In this document: positions 36,521 to 46,972 of the stretch, piece by piece | How positions within the stretch are numbered: the stretch's first letter is position 1 | Layout of the letters: each line of letters begins with the position of its first letter | Source: Bacillus tequilensis KCTC 13622 | Lineage (GTDB): Bacteria > Bacillota > Bacilli > Bacillales > Bacillaceae | Direction of reading: 5' to 3' | Assembly: GCF_000507145.1 (NCBI RefSeq) | Contig: NZ_AYTO01000008.1 | Coordinates: 248,001-312,000 of the forward strand | Length of the DNA stretch: 64,000 nt | Made by a program: the position numbers and the translations under genes | The notes under the pieces: model-generated | Seen by the model: only the letters and a program-made list of their open reading frames with translations | What the model was told of the DNA's origin: nothing | Database searches by the model: none

Positions 36521-37537
36521 GTGAAAGGTACAATAAAAGAAAAATACGGTATTCACATCAGGCAGCTTTCCATGTACCAGCACACATATCAATGCTTTCA
36601 GACGCCAAATTCATTCTTTCTGATTGTCCCCGTTTCCCAATTCTCTGATACCGAACTGTCGGAGCTTTATTACATGAGTCAGTATTTACAAGAACAAAGT
36701 GACCCATACGTTTCTGTTTTTATCTTTACAAAAGAAGGTGAGCTTACATTTGAACATGAAGAAAAAACATATGCTTTGCTGAAGGCGGCACCTCCTTATT
36801 CAAGCCGGGCGTTTTCCATTGGACAGGAGCTTGCGGAATTTCACCGAAAAGGCCGCGGATATCCGTATGAAGTGAAGGCAGCCGGAAGAATCGGCCAGTG
36901 GAAGGACCTGTGGGGGAAACGTATTGATCAGCTGGAGGTGTTTTTGCAGCGAAAGGTTCATACGCCTCCATACGAGCCATTCGATAAAAAAATGATTGAG
37001 TCTTTTCCATATTATGTGGGGCTGTCAGAAAACGCGATACAATATTTAGTGGACACTGAGCTGGATGACAAGCCTCAAGCCGTTGATTCAGGAACGATAT
37101 GCCATCAGCGGATGGAAAGACATACATGGTCACCCGAATCTTTGATCAGGATTCCGGCTGATTGGGTATTTGACCATGCCTCACGCGATCTGGCTGAATA
37201 TATGAGGCATACGTTTTTGCATCACAGACAAGATTTTCATCAGCAGGGCTTTCACTTTTTACAGGAATACGAGCAAATCACGCCGCTGTCTTCGTTTTCA
37301 AAACGTCTTCTGTACAGCCGTCTGCTCTTTCCGCTTCATTATTTTGAAATCGTGGAAAGCTACTACATGTCACCAGAATCAGAAAAGCATTATTATGAAG
37401 AGCAGCTTGACTTCATTCTTGACGACTGCGGCCGCTATGAGCAATTTCTCAATACAGCGCAGGAATTCATGAATATGCGTGCACAGAAGCTGTTTGTTCC
37501 ACGCGTGAACTGGCTCGGCAAAGGAAGTCCAGGGTGA
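36521..37537 (+). CDS. yutH: Spore coat-associated protein of the CotS kinase family
   Basis: A 338-residue protein with a kinase-like fold resembling CotS (VCHQRMERHTWSP region, RIPADWVFDHASRDLAEYMR). It is reported as a spore coat protein. Canonical kinase HxD motifs are not clear, so catalysis is uncertain. GTG 36521 was selected from the AGGTG site; a start at 36512 would add three residues. Confidence 0.85.
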   Translation: MKGTIKEKYGIHIRQLSMYQHTYQCFQTPNSFFLIVPVSQFSDTELSELYYMSQYLQEQSDPYVSVFIFTKEGELTFEHEEKTYALLKAAPPYSSRAFSIGQELAEFHRKGRGYPYEVKAAGRIGQWKDLWGKRIDQLEVFLQRKVHTPPYEPFDKKMIESFPYYVGLSENAIQYLVDTELDDKPQAVDSGTICHQRMERHTWSPESLIRIPADWVFDHASRDLAEYMRHTFLHHRQDFHQQGFHFLQEYEQITPLSSFSKRLLYSRLLFPLHYFEIVESYYMSPESEKHYYEEQLDFILDDCGRYEQFLNTAQEFMNMRAQKLFVPRVNWLGKGSPG

Positions 37538-37631
37538 GGAGAAAATCTGACAAAAATAATTAGAAAATAATGAATCTTGTCATATCAATGTGTTAAGCGT
37601 TTACATTCATAAAATTCAGCCGATTGCTGTC

Positions 37632-37660
37632 TTGTCAAAACAGGAGCGGGCTTATATAAT
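37632..37660 (+). promoter_or_regulatory. SigA promoter of hom-thrC-thrB
   Basis: TTGTCA (37632-37637), a 17-base spacer, and TATAAT (37655-37660). Predicted transcription start near 37667. Confidence 0.85.
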
Positions 37661-37692
37661 GTTTGTAACTTATATGTCTGTGTTGAGTTAAC

Positions 37693-37717
37693 AATTGTCC
37701 TTTTGAAGAGGACAATT
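37693..37717 (+). promoter_or_regulatory. Inverted repeat in the hom leader, candidate operator
   Basis: AATTGTCC (37693-37700) and GGACAATT (37710-37717) form a perfect 8-bp inverted repeat with a 9-base gap, about 25 bases into the transcript and just before the ribosome site. It could be a repressor operator (ThrR and CodY are known regulators of this operon) or an mRNA hairpin. Confidence 0.55.
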
Positions 37718-37737
37718 AAAAGAAAGGTGGAGTTTTT

Positions 37738-39039
37738 TTGAAAGCGATTCGTGTAGGGCTTTTAGGTTTAGGTACCGTCGGAAGCGGTGTCGTTAAAATT
37801 ATTCAAGACCATCAGGATAAGCTGATGCATCAGGTTGGCTGTCCCATTACGATAAAAAAAGTGCTTGTGAAAGATGTAGAGAAAAAGAGAGAAGTAGATT
37901 TGCCGAAGGAAGTGCTTACGACAGAAGTATATGATGTCATCGATGATCCGGATGTTGATGTCGTCATCGAGGTAATCGGCGGAGTTGAGCAGACAAAACA
38001 ATATTTGGTCGACGCGCTCAGATCGAAAAAGCATGTAGTCACAGCAAACAAGGATTTAATGGCTGTGTACGGCTCCGAGCTGCTTGCGGAAGCGAAGGAA
38101 AATGGCTGCGATATCTTCTTTGAAGCCAGTGTTGCCGGCGGGATTCCGATTCTGCGCACGTTAGAAGAAGGCCTCTCATCAGACCGGATTACAAAGATGA
38201 TGGGAATTGTGAACGGCACAACGAACTTCATCTTAACAAAAATGATTAAAGAAAAAAGCCCTTACGAGGAAGTGCTCAAGGAAGCGCAGGATCTCGGCTT
38301 TGCCGAAGCAGATCCGACTTCGGACGTGGAAGGGCTTGACGCCGCACGGAAAATGGCGATATTGGCGCGTCTCGGCTTCTCGATGAACGTGGATCTGGAA
38401 GACGTCAAAGTAAAAGGAATCTCCCAAATTACAGACGAAGACATCAGCTTCAGCAAACGCCTCGGCTATACGATGAAGCTGATCGGGATCGCGCAGCGTG
38501 ACGGCGGCAAAATTGAAGTCAGTGTACAGCCGACACTGCTTCCTGACCATCATCCGCTTTCTGCCGTGCATAATGAATTTAACGCCGTTTATGTATACGG
38601 CGAGGCTGTTGGCGAGACGATGTTCTACGGGCCGGGAGCCGGAAGCATGCCGACTGCGACTTCTGTTGTTTCTGACCTTGTCGCTGTCATGAAAAATATG
38701 CGTCTCGGCGTAACCGGAAACAGCTTTGTTGCGCCGCAGTATGAGAAAAACATGAAGTCGCCGTCTGACATTTACGCACAGCAATTTTTAAGAATTCACG
38801 TCAAAGATCAGGTCGGTTCATTCTCGAAAATTACGTCTGTGTTCTCGGAACGGGGTGTAAGCTTTGAAAAGATCCTTCAGCTTCCAATTAAAGGACACGA
38901 TGAGCTGGCAGAAATCGTGATTGTCACACACCATACATCAGAAGCTGATTTCAGTGATATCCTGCAAAACTTAAATGATTTGGAAGTCGTTCAAGAAGTG
39001 AAAAGCACATATCGAGTAGAAGGGAACGGTTGGAGCTAA
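37738..39039 (+). CDS. hom: Homoserine dehydrogenase
   Basis: A 433-residue enzyme that reduces aspartate semialdehyde to homoserine. N-terminal NAD(P) site [13 protein letters not shown], catalytic-region motif [17 protein letters not shown] ([14 protein letters not shown]), and a C-terminal ACT domain (about 350-425) for threonine feedback. The TTG start follows AAAGGTGG. First gene of the threonine operon. Confidence 0.96.
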   Translation: MKAIRVGLLGLGTVGSGVVKIIQDHQDKLMHQVGCPITIKKVLVKDVEKKREVDLPKEVLTTEVYDVIDDPDVDVVIEVIGGVEQTKQYLVDALRSKKHVVTANKDLMAVYGSELLAEAKENGCDIFFEASVAGGIPILRTLEEGLSSDRITKMMGIVNGTTNFILTKMIKEKSPYEEVLKEAQDLGFAEADPTSDVEGLDAARKMAILARLGFSMNVDLEDVKVKGISQITDEDISFSKRLGYTMKLIGIAQRDGGKIEVSVQPTLLPDHHPLSAVHNEFNAVYVYGEAVGETMFYGPGAGSMPTATSVVSDLVAVMKNMRLGVTGNSFVAPQYEKNMKSPSDIYAQQFLRIHVKDQVGSFSKITSVFSERGVSFEKILQLPIKGHDELAEIVIVTHHTSEADFSDILQNLNDLEVVQEVKSTYRVEGNGWS

Positions 39040-40097
39040 TGTGGAAAGGACTCATCCATCAATATAAAGAATTTTTACCTGTAACAGATCAAACACCTGC
39101 GCTTACGTTACATGAAGGAAACACACCCCTTATTCATCTGCCGAAGCTGTCTGAACAGCTCGGAATTGAACTTCATGTTAAGACGGAAGGCGTTAATCCT
39201 ACGGGATCGTTTAAAGACCGCGGCATGGTCATGGCTGTGGCGAAGGCAAAAGAAGAAGGAAATGACACGATTATGTGTGCGTCAACAGGAAACACTTCCG
39301 CTGCCGCGGCTGCATACGCAGCCCGCGCCAACATGAAATGCATCGTCATCATCCCGAACGGCAAAATCGCGTTCGGAAAACTTGCTCAGGCTGTCATGTA
39401 CGGAGCCGAGATTATCGCAATCGACGGAAACTTTGACGATGCGCTTAAAATTGTCCGTTCCATCTGTGAGAAATCGCCGATCGCTCTCGTCAACTCAGTC
39501 AACCCTTACCGCATCGAAGGCCAAAAAACAGCAGCCTTCGAAGTGTGCGAACAGCTGGGAGAAGCGCCGGATGTCTTGGCGATCCCGGTCGGAAACGCGG
39601 GAAACATCACTGCGTACTGGAAGGGCTTCAAGGAATATCATGAGAAAAACGGCACAGGCCTGCCGAAAATGCGCGGCTTTGAAGCGGAAGGCGCGGCGGC
39701 AATCGTTCGCAATAAAGTGATTGAAAATCCGGAAACAATAGCGACGGCGATTCGTATCGGAAACCCTGCGAGCTGGGACAAAGCTGTAAAAGCAGCTGAG
39801 GAATCCAACGGGAAAATTGACGAAGTCACAGATGAAGAAATTCTTCACGCCTATCAGCTGATCGCCCGTGAAGAAGGCGTGTTTGCAGAACCTGGTTCTT
39901 GCGCGTCCATCGCCGGCGTTTTGAAACAAGTAAAATCCGGAGAAATTCCAAAAGGCAGCAAGGTTGTGGCTGTATTAACTGGAAACGGACTGAAAGATCC
40001 GAACACAGCTGTCGATATTTCCGAAATCAAGCCGGTCACATTGCCGACTGATGAAGACAGCATTCTTGAATATATAAAAGGAGCGGCCCATGTATGA
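39039..40097 (+). CDS. thrC: Threonine synthase
   Basis: A 352-residue fold-type II PLP enzyme that converts O-phosphohomoserine to threonine. The PLP lysine is K59 in [11 protein letters not shown], with the phosphate-binding loop GNAGN further on. The ATG overlaps the hom stop (TAATG). A frame nine bases longer exists but lies inside hom. Confidence 0.96.
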   Translation: MWKGLIHQYKEFLPVTDQTPALTLHEGNTPLIHLPKLSEQLGIELHVKTEGVNPTGSFKDRGMVMAVAKAKEEGNDTIMCASTGNTSAAAAAYAARANMKCIVIIPNGKIAFGKLAQAVMYGAEIIAIDGNFDDALKIVRSICEKSPIALVNSVNPYRIEGQKTAAFEVCEQLGEAPDVLAIPVGNAGNITAYWKGFKEYHEKNGTGLPKMRGFEAEGAAAIVRNKVIENPETIATAIRIGNPASWDKAVKAAEESNGKIDEVTDEEILHAYQLIAREEGVFAEPGSCASIAGVLKQVKSGEIPKGSKVVAVLTGNGLKDPNTAVDISEIKPVTLPTDEDSILEYIKGAAHV

Positions 40098-41023
40098 ACG
40101 AAGCCGACATGCTGTTCACTGTCACTGTTCCCGGAAGCACGGCTAACTTAGGCCCCGGCTTTGATTCAGTCGGGATGGCGCTTAGCCGCTACTTAAAGCT
40201 GACCGTCTTTGAAAGCGACAAATGGTCTTTTGAACCTGAAACAGAAACAGTCGCCGGAATCCCGGCGGGCACAGATAATCTGATCTATCAAGTGGCGAAA
40301 CGGACAGCAGATTTGTACGGTAAAGAAATGCCGCCTGTCCATGTGAAGGTGTGGAGCGACATCCCGCTCGCCCGCGGCCTTGGAAGCAGCGCCGCGGCGA
40401 TTGTAGCGGCGATTGAACTGGCTGATGAATTATGCGGCTTACAGCTCTCAGAGGCGGACAAGCTGCATTTAGCCAGCCTTGAAGAAGGACACCCGGATAA
40501 TGCGGGTGCTTCCCTCGTTGGCGGACTTGTCATCGGCTTGCATGAGGATGACGAGACACAATTGATCCGCGTCCCTGATGCTGACATTGATGTTGTCGTA
40601 GTCATTCCTTTTTACGAGGTGCTGACAAGAGACGCAAGAGATGTGCTGCCGAAAGAGTTTCCGTATGCGGACGCAGTAAAAGCAAGCGCCGTCAGCAATA
40701 TCCTCATTGCTGCGATCATGTCAAAGGATTGGCCGCTCGTCGGGAAAATCATGAAGAAGGATATGTTCCATCAGCCGTATCGTGCGATGCTTGTCTCTGA
40801 ATTGTCCAAGGTAGAGCACGTCGCCGAGATGAAGGGCGCATATGGAACGGCTCTCAGCGGGGCAGGCCCGACGATTCTCGTTATGACTGAAAAAGGAAAG
40901 GGAGAAGAGCTGAAAGAACAGCTCGCGCTTCATTTTCCTCATTGTGAAGTCGACGCTTTGACCGTTCCGAAAGAGGGAAGTATAATAGAGCGAAATCCTT
41001 TGTATCAAGTCAAAAGTGTATAG
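40094..41023 (+). CDS. thrB: Homoserine kinase
   Basis: A 309-residue GHMP kinase that phosphorylates homoserine, the step before ThrC. ATP loop [13 protein letters not shown] and the GHMP C-terminal GAGPTILVM are present. It overlaps thrC by four bases (ATGA). A terminator follows. Confidence 0.96.
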   Translation: MNEADMLFTVTVPGSTANLGPGFDSVGMALSRYLKLTVFESDKWSFEPETETVAGIPAGTDNLIYQVAKRTADLYGKEMPPVHVKVWSDIPLARGLGSSAAAIVAAIELADELCGLQLSEADKLHLASLEEGHPDNAGASLVGGLVIGLHEDDETQLIRVPDADIDVVVVIPFYEVLTRDARDVLPKEFPYADAVKASAVSNILIAAIMSKDWPLVGKIMKKDMFHQPYRAMLVSELSKVEHVAEMKGAYGTALSGAGPTILVMTEKGKGEELKEQLALHFPHCEVDALTVPKEGSIIERNPLYQVKSV

Positions 41024-41031
41024 ATCATGCC

Positions 41032-41067
41032 AAGCGTTCCTCAGCGTCAGCAGAGGACGCTTTTTTT
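41032..41067 (+). terminator. Terminator of hom-thrC-thrB
   Basis: AAGCGTTCCTC pairs with GAGGACGCTT, with one bulge, followed by a run of Ts. Confidence 0.8.
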
Positions 41068-41130
41068 CTGCCCGAGATAAAGGAGTTTTTATTTAGAAAA
41101 CGAAATACATGTAAAAAGGAGGAGATGAAT

Positions 41131-43101
41131 ATGAAAAAGCTGATGACCGCAGAAGACATCACAGCGATTGTCTCTGTGACCGATCCCCAGTACGCCCCGG
41201 ACGGCAGCCGCGCCGCATATGTGCAGTCGCAAGTGAATCGAGAGCAAGACTCGTATACATCTAATATATGGGTCTATGAAACGAAAAGCGGCGATTCTGT
41301 TCCTTGGACACACGGAGAAAAGCAAAGCACAGATCCAAGGTGGTCTCCGGACGGGCGTACGCTTGCCTTTATTTCTGATCGTGAAGGCGATGCAGCGCAG
41401 CTGTATATCATGGGCGCTGAAGGCGGAGAAGCGAGAAAACTGACTGATATCCCGTATGGCGTCTCAAAGCCAATATGGTCCCCTGATGGCGAATCGGTGC
41501 TTGTCACTGTCAGTTTGGGAGAGGGAGAAAGGATTGATGACCGAGAGAAAAAGGAGCTGGACAGCTTTGAACCTATTGAAGTGCAAGGTCTAGCCTATAA
41601 ACGGGACGGAAAAGGGCTGACGAGAGGCGCTTATGCCCAGCTTGTGCTTGTCAGCGTGAAGTCTGGCGAGGTGAAGCAGCTGACAAATCACAAGGCTGAT
41701 CATGACGACCCTGCTTTTTCTTCTGATGGAAAATGGCTTGTTTTCTCAGCGGATTTGACTGAAACAGATGATGCCAGCAAGCCGCATGATGTCTGTATGA
41801 TGTCGCTGGAGACTGGAGATATCAAGCAAATTACGTCCCATCGCGGCTCATTTGGACCAAGCTCATTTTCACCGGATGGAAGGTATCTTGCTTTGCTTGG
41901 GCACGAACAGGAATATCAAAATGCAACACTCGAAAAGGCGTGGCTTTATGATATCGAACAAGACCGTCTCACATGTCTGACTGAAATGCTTGATGTTCAT
42001 TTAGCGGATGCGATGATTGGAGATTCATTGATCGGAGGGGGCGAGCAGCGGCCAGTTTGGACGAAGGACAGCCAAGGGTTCTATGTGATCGGCACAGATC
42101 AAGGCAGCACGGGAATCTATTATATTTCGATTGAAGGTCTTGTGTATCCGATTCGTCTCGAAAAAGAGTATATCAATAGTTTTTCCATTTCACCTGACGA
42201 ACAGCACTTTATTGCCAGTGTGGCAAAACCAGACAGACCGAGCGAGCTTTACAGCATCCCGCTTGGACAGGAAGGGAAGAGGCTGACTGGCGTGAATGAC
42301 AAGTTTGTAGGCGAGCATACCATTTCAATACCTGAAGATATTCAATTTGTCACAGAAGACGGCGTGACGGTGAACGGCTGGCTGATGAAGCCTGCACAGG
42401 CGGGAGACTCGTCATATCCTCTGATTCTCAACATACACGGCGGACCGCACATGATGTATGGGCATACATATTTTCATGAATTTCAAGTGCTGGCGGCGAA
42501 AGGATACGCGGTTGTTTATATCAATCCGAGAGGAAGCCATGGCTACGGGCAGGAATTTGTAAATGCCGTCAGAGGAGATTATGGAGGAAAGGATTATGGG
42601 GATGTGATGCAGGCTGTGGATGAGGCGATCAAACGAGATCCGCAGATTGATCCAAAACGGCTCGGTGTCACAGGCGGAAGCTACGGAGGCTTTATGACCA
42701 ATTGGATCGTCGGACAGACAAACCGCTTTAGAGCCGCCGTCACCCAGCGCTCGATTTCAAACTGGATCAGCTTTCACGGCGTCAGTGATATCGGCTATTT
42801 CTTCACAGACTGGCAGCTTGAGCATGACATGTTTGCAGACACAGAAAAGCTCTGGGATCGTTCCCCTTTAAAATACGCGGCAAACGTAGAGACGCCGCTT
42901 TTGATTCTGCATGGTGAGCGAGATGACCGGTGTCCGATTGAGCAGGCGGAGCAGCTATTTATCGCTTTGAAAAAAATGGGCAAGGAAACCAGGCTCGTCC
43001 GTTTTCCGAAAGCGTCGCATAATTTGTCACGCAGCGGACACCCGGGACAGCGGATCAAGCGTCTGAATTACATCAGTTCATGGTTTGACCAATATCTTTA
43101 A
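41131..43101 (+). CDS. yuxL: S9-family serine peptidase (acylaminoacyl-peptidase-like)
   Basis: A 656-residue prolyl-oligopeptidase-type peptidase. The first ~390 residues are a beta-propeller with WSPDG-type repeats (DPRWSPDGRTLAF, PIWSPDGESVLV, SSFSPDGRYLAL). The C-terminal alpha/beta-hydrolase holds the nucleophile in TGGSYGGFM, the acid in HGERDDRCP and the His in ASHNLSRSG. I chose ATG 41131, eight bases after AAAAGGAGG; ATG 41125 is only two bases from it. Confidence 0.93.
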   Translation: MKKLMTAEDITAIVSVTDPQYAPDGSRAAYVQSQVNREQDSYTSNIWVYETKSGDSVPWTHGEKQSTDPRWSPDGRTLAFISDREGDAAQLYIMGAEGGEARKLTDIPYGVSKPIWSPDGESVLVTVSLGEGERIDDREKKELDSFEPIEVQGLAYKRDGKGLTRGAYAQLVLVSVKSGEVKQLTNHKADHDDPAFSSDGKWLVFSADLTETDDASKPHDVCMMSLETGDIKQITSHRGSFGPSSFSPDGRYLALLGHEQEYQNATLEKAWLYDIEQDRLTCLTEMLDVHLADAMIGDSLIGGGEQRPVWTKDSQGFYVIGTDQGSTGIYYISIEGLVYPIRLEKEYINSFSISPDEQHFIASVAKPDRPSELYSIPLGQEGKRLTGVNDKFVGEHTISIPEDIQFVTEDGVTVNGWLMKPAQAGDSSYPLILNIHGGPHMMYGHTYFHEFQVLAAKGYAVVYINPRGSHGYGQEFVNAVRGDYGGKDYGDVMQAVDEAIKRDPQIDPKRLGVTGGSYGGFMTNWIVGQTNRFRAAVTQRSISNWISFHGVSDIGYFFTDWQLEHDMFADTEKLWDRSPLKYAANVETPLLILHGERDDRCPIEQAEQLFIALKKMGKETRLVRFPKASHNLSRSGHPGQRIKRLNYISSWFDQYL

Positions 43102-43107
43102 TAAAAA

Positions 43108-43136
43108 AGCCGGGCTGATCAAATATCAGCCCGGCT
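43108..43136. terminator. Terminator between yuxL and yutI
   Basis: AGCCGGGCTGAT (43108-43119) pairs with ATCAGCCCGGCT (43125-43136). It serves convergent genes. Confidence 0.85.
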
Positions 43137-43142
43137 GCTTTA

Positions 43143-43379
43143 TTAAAAGACTTGTTCTACTTCAACGACACCCGGCACTTCTTCAAGAAGAGCGCGTTCA
43201 ATTCCGGCTTTCAGCGTAATTGTTGAACTTGGGCAGCTGCCGCATGCGCCGAGAAGGCGAAGCTTAACAATACCTTCATCTACGTCTACAAGCTCACAGT
43301 CACCGCCGTCACGAAGTAAAAACGGACGAAGTTTGTCCAGTACTTCCTGCACCTGTTCTTTCATTTCAACTTCAGTCAT
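43143..43379 (-). CDS. yutI: NifU-like Fe-S scaffold/carrier protein
   Basis: A 78-residue NifU C-terminal-domain protein with the cluster-binding CGSC ([10 protein letters not shown]). It carries Fe-S clusters to target proteins such as aconitase. ATG 43379 follows AAAGGAGC; the frame back to 43478 has no ribosome site. Confidence 0.92.
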   Translation of the reverse strand: MTEVEMKEQVQEVLDKLRPFLLRDGGDCELVDVDEGIVKLRLLGACGSCPSSTITLKAGIERALLEEVPGVVEVEQVF

Positions 43380-43577
43380 GACATTCGCTCCTTTCGTCGT
43401 CATAAAACCATTATATTCAGTGCAACAATAAAAATCTATTGTTTGGTTTGCAAAGTTGCTTTCCCTATTATAGCACATTGGAACTTGAACACAAAAACGG
43501 TTTTTTTCTATAAAAACGTCTTTTGGCTCTGTATACTGAAAGAAAGGACTTACATAGGGAGAAGGAGGCGTTTATCA

Positions 43578-43904
43578 GTGACAAAACCTGTCAAGCTCAG
43601 TGTGTATGGGGCGGAAACCGTTTGTGCGAGCTGTGTCAATATGCCGACGGCCAAGGATACATACGAGTGGCTTGAGGCTGCGCTGAAAAGAAAATATCCA
43701 AATCAGCCTTTTGCGATGCAATATATCGATATTTATGAGCCGCCAGACAATGAACATGCGCAAGAGCTTGCGGAAAAAATCAGAAATGACGAGTATTTTT
43801 ATCCGCTTGTGCTCGTAGAAAACAAAATTGTCGGTGAAGGCAATCCAAAATTAAAAGACGTGTATGAGGAAATGGAGAAGCATGGGTATACAGAAAACCG
43901 CTGA
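43578..43904 (+). CDS. yuzD: YuzD-family protein (thioredoxin-like, CxxC)
   Basis: A 108-residue protein with an N-terminal CASC motif in LSVYGAETVCASCVNMP, resembling small disulfide or Fe-S-linked proteins. GTG 43578 is preceded by GAAGGAGG. It is divergent from yutI, which fits a shared redox or Fe-S role, but the function is not established. Confidence 0.85.
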   Translation: MTKPVKLSVYGAETVCASCVNMPTAKDTYEWLEAALKRKYPNQPFAMQYIDIYEPPDNEHAQELAEKIRNDEYFYPLVLVENKIVGEGNPKLKDVYEEMEKHGYTENR

Positions 43905-43918
43905 TAAAATCAGCGGTT
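43896..43918. terminator. Terminator between yuzD and yutJ
   Basis: AACCGCTGA (43896-43904) pairs with TCAGCGGTT (43910-43918); the stem includes the yuzD stop. Confidence 0.75.
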
Positions 43919-43929
43919 CATTTCTATCA

Positions 43930-44997
43930 TTAACCGTTATGGTGTTTGTACATCCACAGCAAGCCTGATTTCAGCAAACGCGGAACTCGGCCGATCAGCG
44001 GGCGGTCAGCAACTAAGCCAAAGCCTGCTTTTTTCCCGAGTGAACCGAGAACACCTTTCAGCTTAAACTGCGGCATTGATTCTGGAAGGGCTTCTCCGTT
44101 CCAGCGTTTTTGCAAGATTTGGACAATCTGCTCTGCCTGAGCCTCTGCCAGCTGGGCGCTCGGTGCATGAGGAAGGCTGGCACAATCGCCGACAACATAC
44201 AGATGTTCATCACCAGGAAGATTGTGATGAGGCGTTAATACGACACGCCCTTGTGCGTCTTTTTCCACATCTAAGTCTCTGACGACTTTGTTCGGCTGTA
44301 TGCCGGCTGTCCACACGATGACGTCTGCAGAAACCGGATCATCGTGGTTATACACAACGCCTTCTTCTACTTTTGTGATATTTGCCCTGTTAATAATGCG
44401 GACACCGTGCTCTTCGAACCAATTTTGCACATATTTGCTCAAACGCTCTGGAAAGCTTGATAAAATAAGATCGCCCCGGTCGAATAAAATAATGTTCAGG
44501 TCGTCACGGCTTTCTCTCAATTCACTTGCAAGCTCAACGCCGCTTAAGCCCGCTCCGACAATGGCAACAGTGGCATTAGCGCTAAGGTTATTCAGCTTTT
44601 GATAGGTTTCGCGGGACTGATCGATGGTTTGAATGCTGTAGGTGAATTCAGGCGCTCCCGGCACGTTGTGATACTTATCCTCACAGCCGAGCCCGATCAC
44701 GGCGTCATCGTAAGAAATCGGTTCACGATCTTGGAACAGCACTTGTTTTTGTGCAATATCAATTGATGAGATATCACCGTATTGGACATCTAAGCGAGGG
44801 TGCTCTGGAAATGTCACTCTGATATGATGGTCAGAAATTGTCCCTGCGGCAAGGGCATAATATTCTGTTTTCAAGCAGTGATAAGGATTTCTGTCAATTA
44901 ACGTGATTGAAACATCATCTGGCAGCTGGTTTGGCAATAAGCGATGAAGAACACGCATGTTCCCGTAACCTCCGCCGATCAAGACCAATTTTTTCAT
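43930..44997 (-). CDS. yutJ: NADH dehydrogenase-like FAD-dependent oxidoreductase
   Basis: A 355-residue type II NADH dehydrogenase-like protein: FAD motif LIGGGYGNMRVLH, NAD(H) motif VGAGLSGVELA, and VVGDCASLPHAPSAQLA near the C-terminus. It is shorter than YumB and Ndh and may not bind the membrane as a true respiratory enzyme. ATG follows AAAGGGGA. Confidence 0.9.
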   Translation of the reverse strand: MKKLVLIGGGYGNMRVLHRLLPNQLPDDVSITLIDRNPYHCLKTEYYALAAGTISDHHIRVTFPEHPRLDVQYGDISSIDIAQKQVLFQDREPISYDDAVIGLGCEDKYHNVPGAPEFTYSIQTIDQSRETYQKLNNLSANATVAIVGAGLSGVELASELRESRDDLNIILFDRGDLILSSFPERLSKYVQNWFEEHGVRIINRANITKVEEGVVYNHDDPVSADVIVWTAGIQPNKVVRDLDVEKDAQGRVVLTPHHNLPGDEHLYVVGDCASLPHAPSAQLAEAQAEQIVQILQKRWNGEALPESMPQFKLKGVLGSLGKKAGFGLVADRPLIGRVPRLLKSGLLWMYKHHNG

Positions 44998-45263
44998 TTG
45001 AATTCCCCTTTAATCCGAAGAGTATGATAGACACATTGAAGAAAAAAACTACGAACTATGTAAAATAACATCTAGAATTATATCGAATTTGATCTAAAAT
45101 CACAATAATAGTTTCAAAATAACCTACAAATTAGCCTAAAAACACAAATTAGTAAAACGTTATTCGAGTAATGATATGTTACGATAATAAATTTTGTATC
45201 GTCCGTTGTTTTTGACGAATGATGAAAAATTGGCGATAATGGACATATGTGAGGTGAAACCGC

Positions 45264-45500
45264 ATGAATCCAATGATTGAATTTTGTGTCAGCAATTTGG
45301 CTCACGGCTCTCAGGAAGCCCGGGCGATTTTGGAGAAGGATCCTAATTTGGATGTCCTTGAATATGGCTGTTTAAGCTACTGCGGGATATGTATGGAATC
45401 GCTTTTCGCTCTGGTCAACGGAGAAGTCGTCAAGGGTGAAACGCCTGCTGAGCTTGTTGAGAATATATACACCTTTATTGAAGAAAATCCAATGTTTTGA
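45264..45500 (+). CDS. yuzB: DUF1450 protein YuzB
   Basis: A 78-residue UPF0349 protein with spaced cysteines ([19 protein letters not shown]), suggesting metal or Fe-S binding. GAGGTG precedes the ATG. Terminator follows directly. The 266-base gap before it (after yutJ) is AT-rich and shows no other gene. Confidence 0.87.
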   Translation: MNPMIEFCVSNLAHGSQEARAILEKDPNLDVLEYGCLSYCGICMESLFALVNGEVVKGETPAELVENIYTFIEENPMF

Positions 45501-45503
45501 AGA

Positions 45504-45530
45504 AAAGGGCCTAGACAGGCCCTTTTTTAT
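45504..45530 (+). terminator. Terminator of yuzB
   Basis: AAAAGGGCCT (45504-45513) pairs with AGGCCCTTTT (45518-45527), then Ts. Confidence 0.85.
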
Positions 45531-45635
45531 TTTGCCGTCCAAAAGAACTAAAAAATGTGTAGACATCAAAAAATATTATTGTTATCGTATAAAAGATATT
45601 TTTCAAAATAAAATGTAAGAGGTGTACGAGTATTC

Positions 45636-46850
45636 ATGAGTGTTCTGTGGGGACTGCTGGGCGCAGTTGCGATCGTTGCTATCGCGTTTTTATTTTCAGA
45701 AAAGAAAAGCCATATTAAGATAAGAACCGTCATTGTTGGTTTATGTACACAGGTGGCGTTTGGATACATCGTGTTGAAATGGGAAGCGGGACGCGCTGTT
45801 TTTTTATGGTTTTCAAGCCGTGTACAGCTTCTGATTGATTATGCAAATGAAGGCATCAGTTTTATTTTTGGGCCGCTTCTAAAAGTCGGTGACAGTCCGG
45901 CTTTTGCATTAAGTGTACTGCCCGTTATCATTTTCTTCTCTGCACTGATCGCAGTTTTATATCATTTAAAAATCATGCAGCTTATTTTCCGTGTTATTGG
46001 CGGCGGATTGTCGAAGCTTCTTGGGACAAGCAAAACGGAATCTCTAGCAGCTGCTGCTAATATTTTTGTAGGACAATCTGAATCTCCATTAGTAATCAGA
46101 CCTCTTATTGCGGGGCTGACGCGCTCTGAGTTGTTCACGATTATGACGAGCGGTCTATCGGCTGTTGCGGGTTCAACCTTGTTTGGATACGCGCTTCTCG
46201 GTATTCCGATTGAATATTTGCTTGCGGCCAGCTTTATGGCAGCTCCCGCGGGACTTGTCTTTGGTAAATTGATTATTCCCGAAACGGAAAAGCCGCAAAC
46301 CGTAAAAAGCGATTTTAAAATGGATGAAGGCGAAGGCGCAGCCAATGTGATTGACGCAGCCGCAAAGGGAGCGTCAACAGGCCTGCAAATTGCCTTAAAT
46401 GTTGGTGCGATGCTGCTCGCGTTCGTTGCGTTAATCGCTGTAGTAAACGGAGTTCTCGGCGGAGTTTTCGGCTTATTCGGCTTAAAAGGCGTCACATTAG
46501 AATCCATTCTCGGCTATGTGTTTTCTCCAATCGCCTTTTTGATTGGTGTGCCTTGGCATGAAGCGTTGCAGGCGGGAAGTTATATCGGCCAAAAATTAGT
46601 GCTGAATGAGTTTGTCGCTTATTCTAACTTCGGTCCGCACATCGGCGAGTTTTCTAAGAAAACCGCTACGATTATCAGTTTCGCGTTATGCGGTTTCGCC
46701 AATTTTTCATCAATTGCGATTATGCTCGGTACGCTAGGGGGATTAGCGCCCAGCCGCCGTTCGGATATCGCGCGCCTGGGCCTGAAGGCTGTTCTTGCGG
46801 GAACATTAGCCAATCTGCTCAGCGCAGCCATTGCCGGCATGTTTCTATAA
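45636..46850 (+). CDS. yutK: Concentrative nucleoside transporter (CNT family)
   Basis: A 404-residue membrane protein of the CNT/NupC family with about nine to ten hydrophobic segments. Family motifs include GQSESPLVIRPLI (substrate site), a second-half FVAYSNFG and CGFANFSSIAI. It imports nucleosides with H+ or Na+. AAGAGGTG precedes the ATG. Confidence 0.9.
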   Translation: MSVLWGLLGAVAIVAIAFLFSEKKSHIKIRTVIVGLCTQVAFGYIVLKWEAGRAVFLWFSSRVQLLIDYANEGISFIFGPLLKVGDSPAFALSVLPVIIFFSALIAVLYHLKIMQLIFRVIGGGLSKLLGTSKTESLAAAANIFVGQSESPLVIRPLIAGLTRSELFTIMTSGLSAVAGSTLFGYALLGIPIEYLLAASFMAAPAGLVFGKLIIPETEKPQTVKSDFKMDEGEGAANVIDAAAKGASTGLQIALNVGAMLLAFVALIAVVNGVLGGVFGLFGLKGVTLESILGYVFSPIAFLIGVPWHEALQAGSYIGQKLVLNEFVAYSNFGPHIGEFSKKTATIISFALCGFANFSSIAIMLGTLGGLAPSRRSDIARLGLKAVLAGTLANLLSAAIAGMFL

Positions 46851-46855
46851 ACAAT

Positions 46856-46887
46856 AAAAGCTCCTTGCGTCAGCGCAAGGAGCTTTT
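46856..46887 (+). terminator. Terminator of yutK
   Basis: A perfect 14-bp stem: AAAAGCTCCTTGCG (46856-46869) with CGCAAGGAGCTTTT (46874-46887). Confidence 0.85.
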
Positions 46888-46972
46888 ATGTATGAAAAAC
46901 GGGGGATAATGGTATTGTGTCCGTTTATAATAGCTTTTATACTAAGTAAAAGAAAAAAAGTTGGAGGCACCT

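Noticed and set aside
38233-38784. 183-codon minus-strand ORF inside hom
   Set aside because: Antisense shadow of homoserine dehydrogenase; composition and lack of ribosome site argue against it.
45962-46507. 181-codon minus-strand ORF inside yutK
   Set aside because: Antisense to the membrane helices of the CNT transporter, producing a long Pro/Ser/Ala frame by chance.
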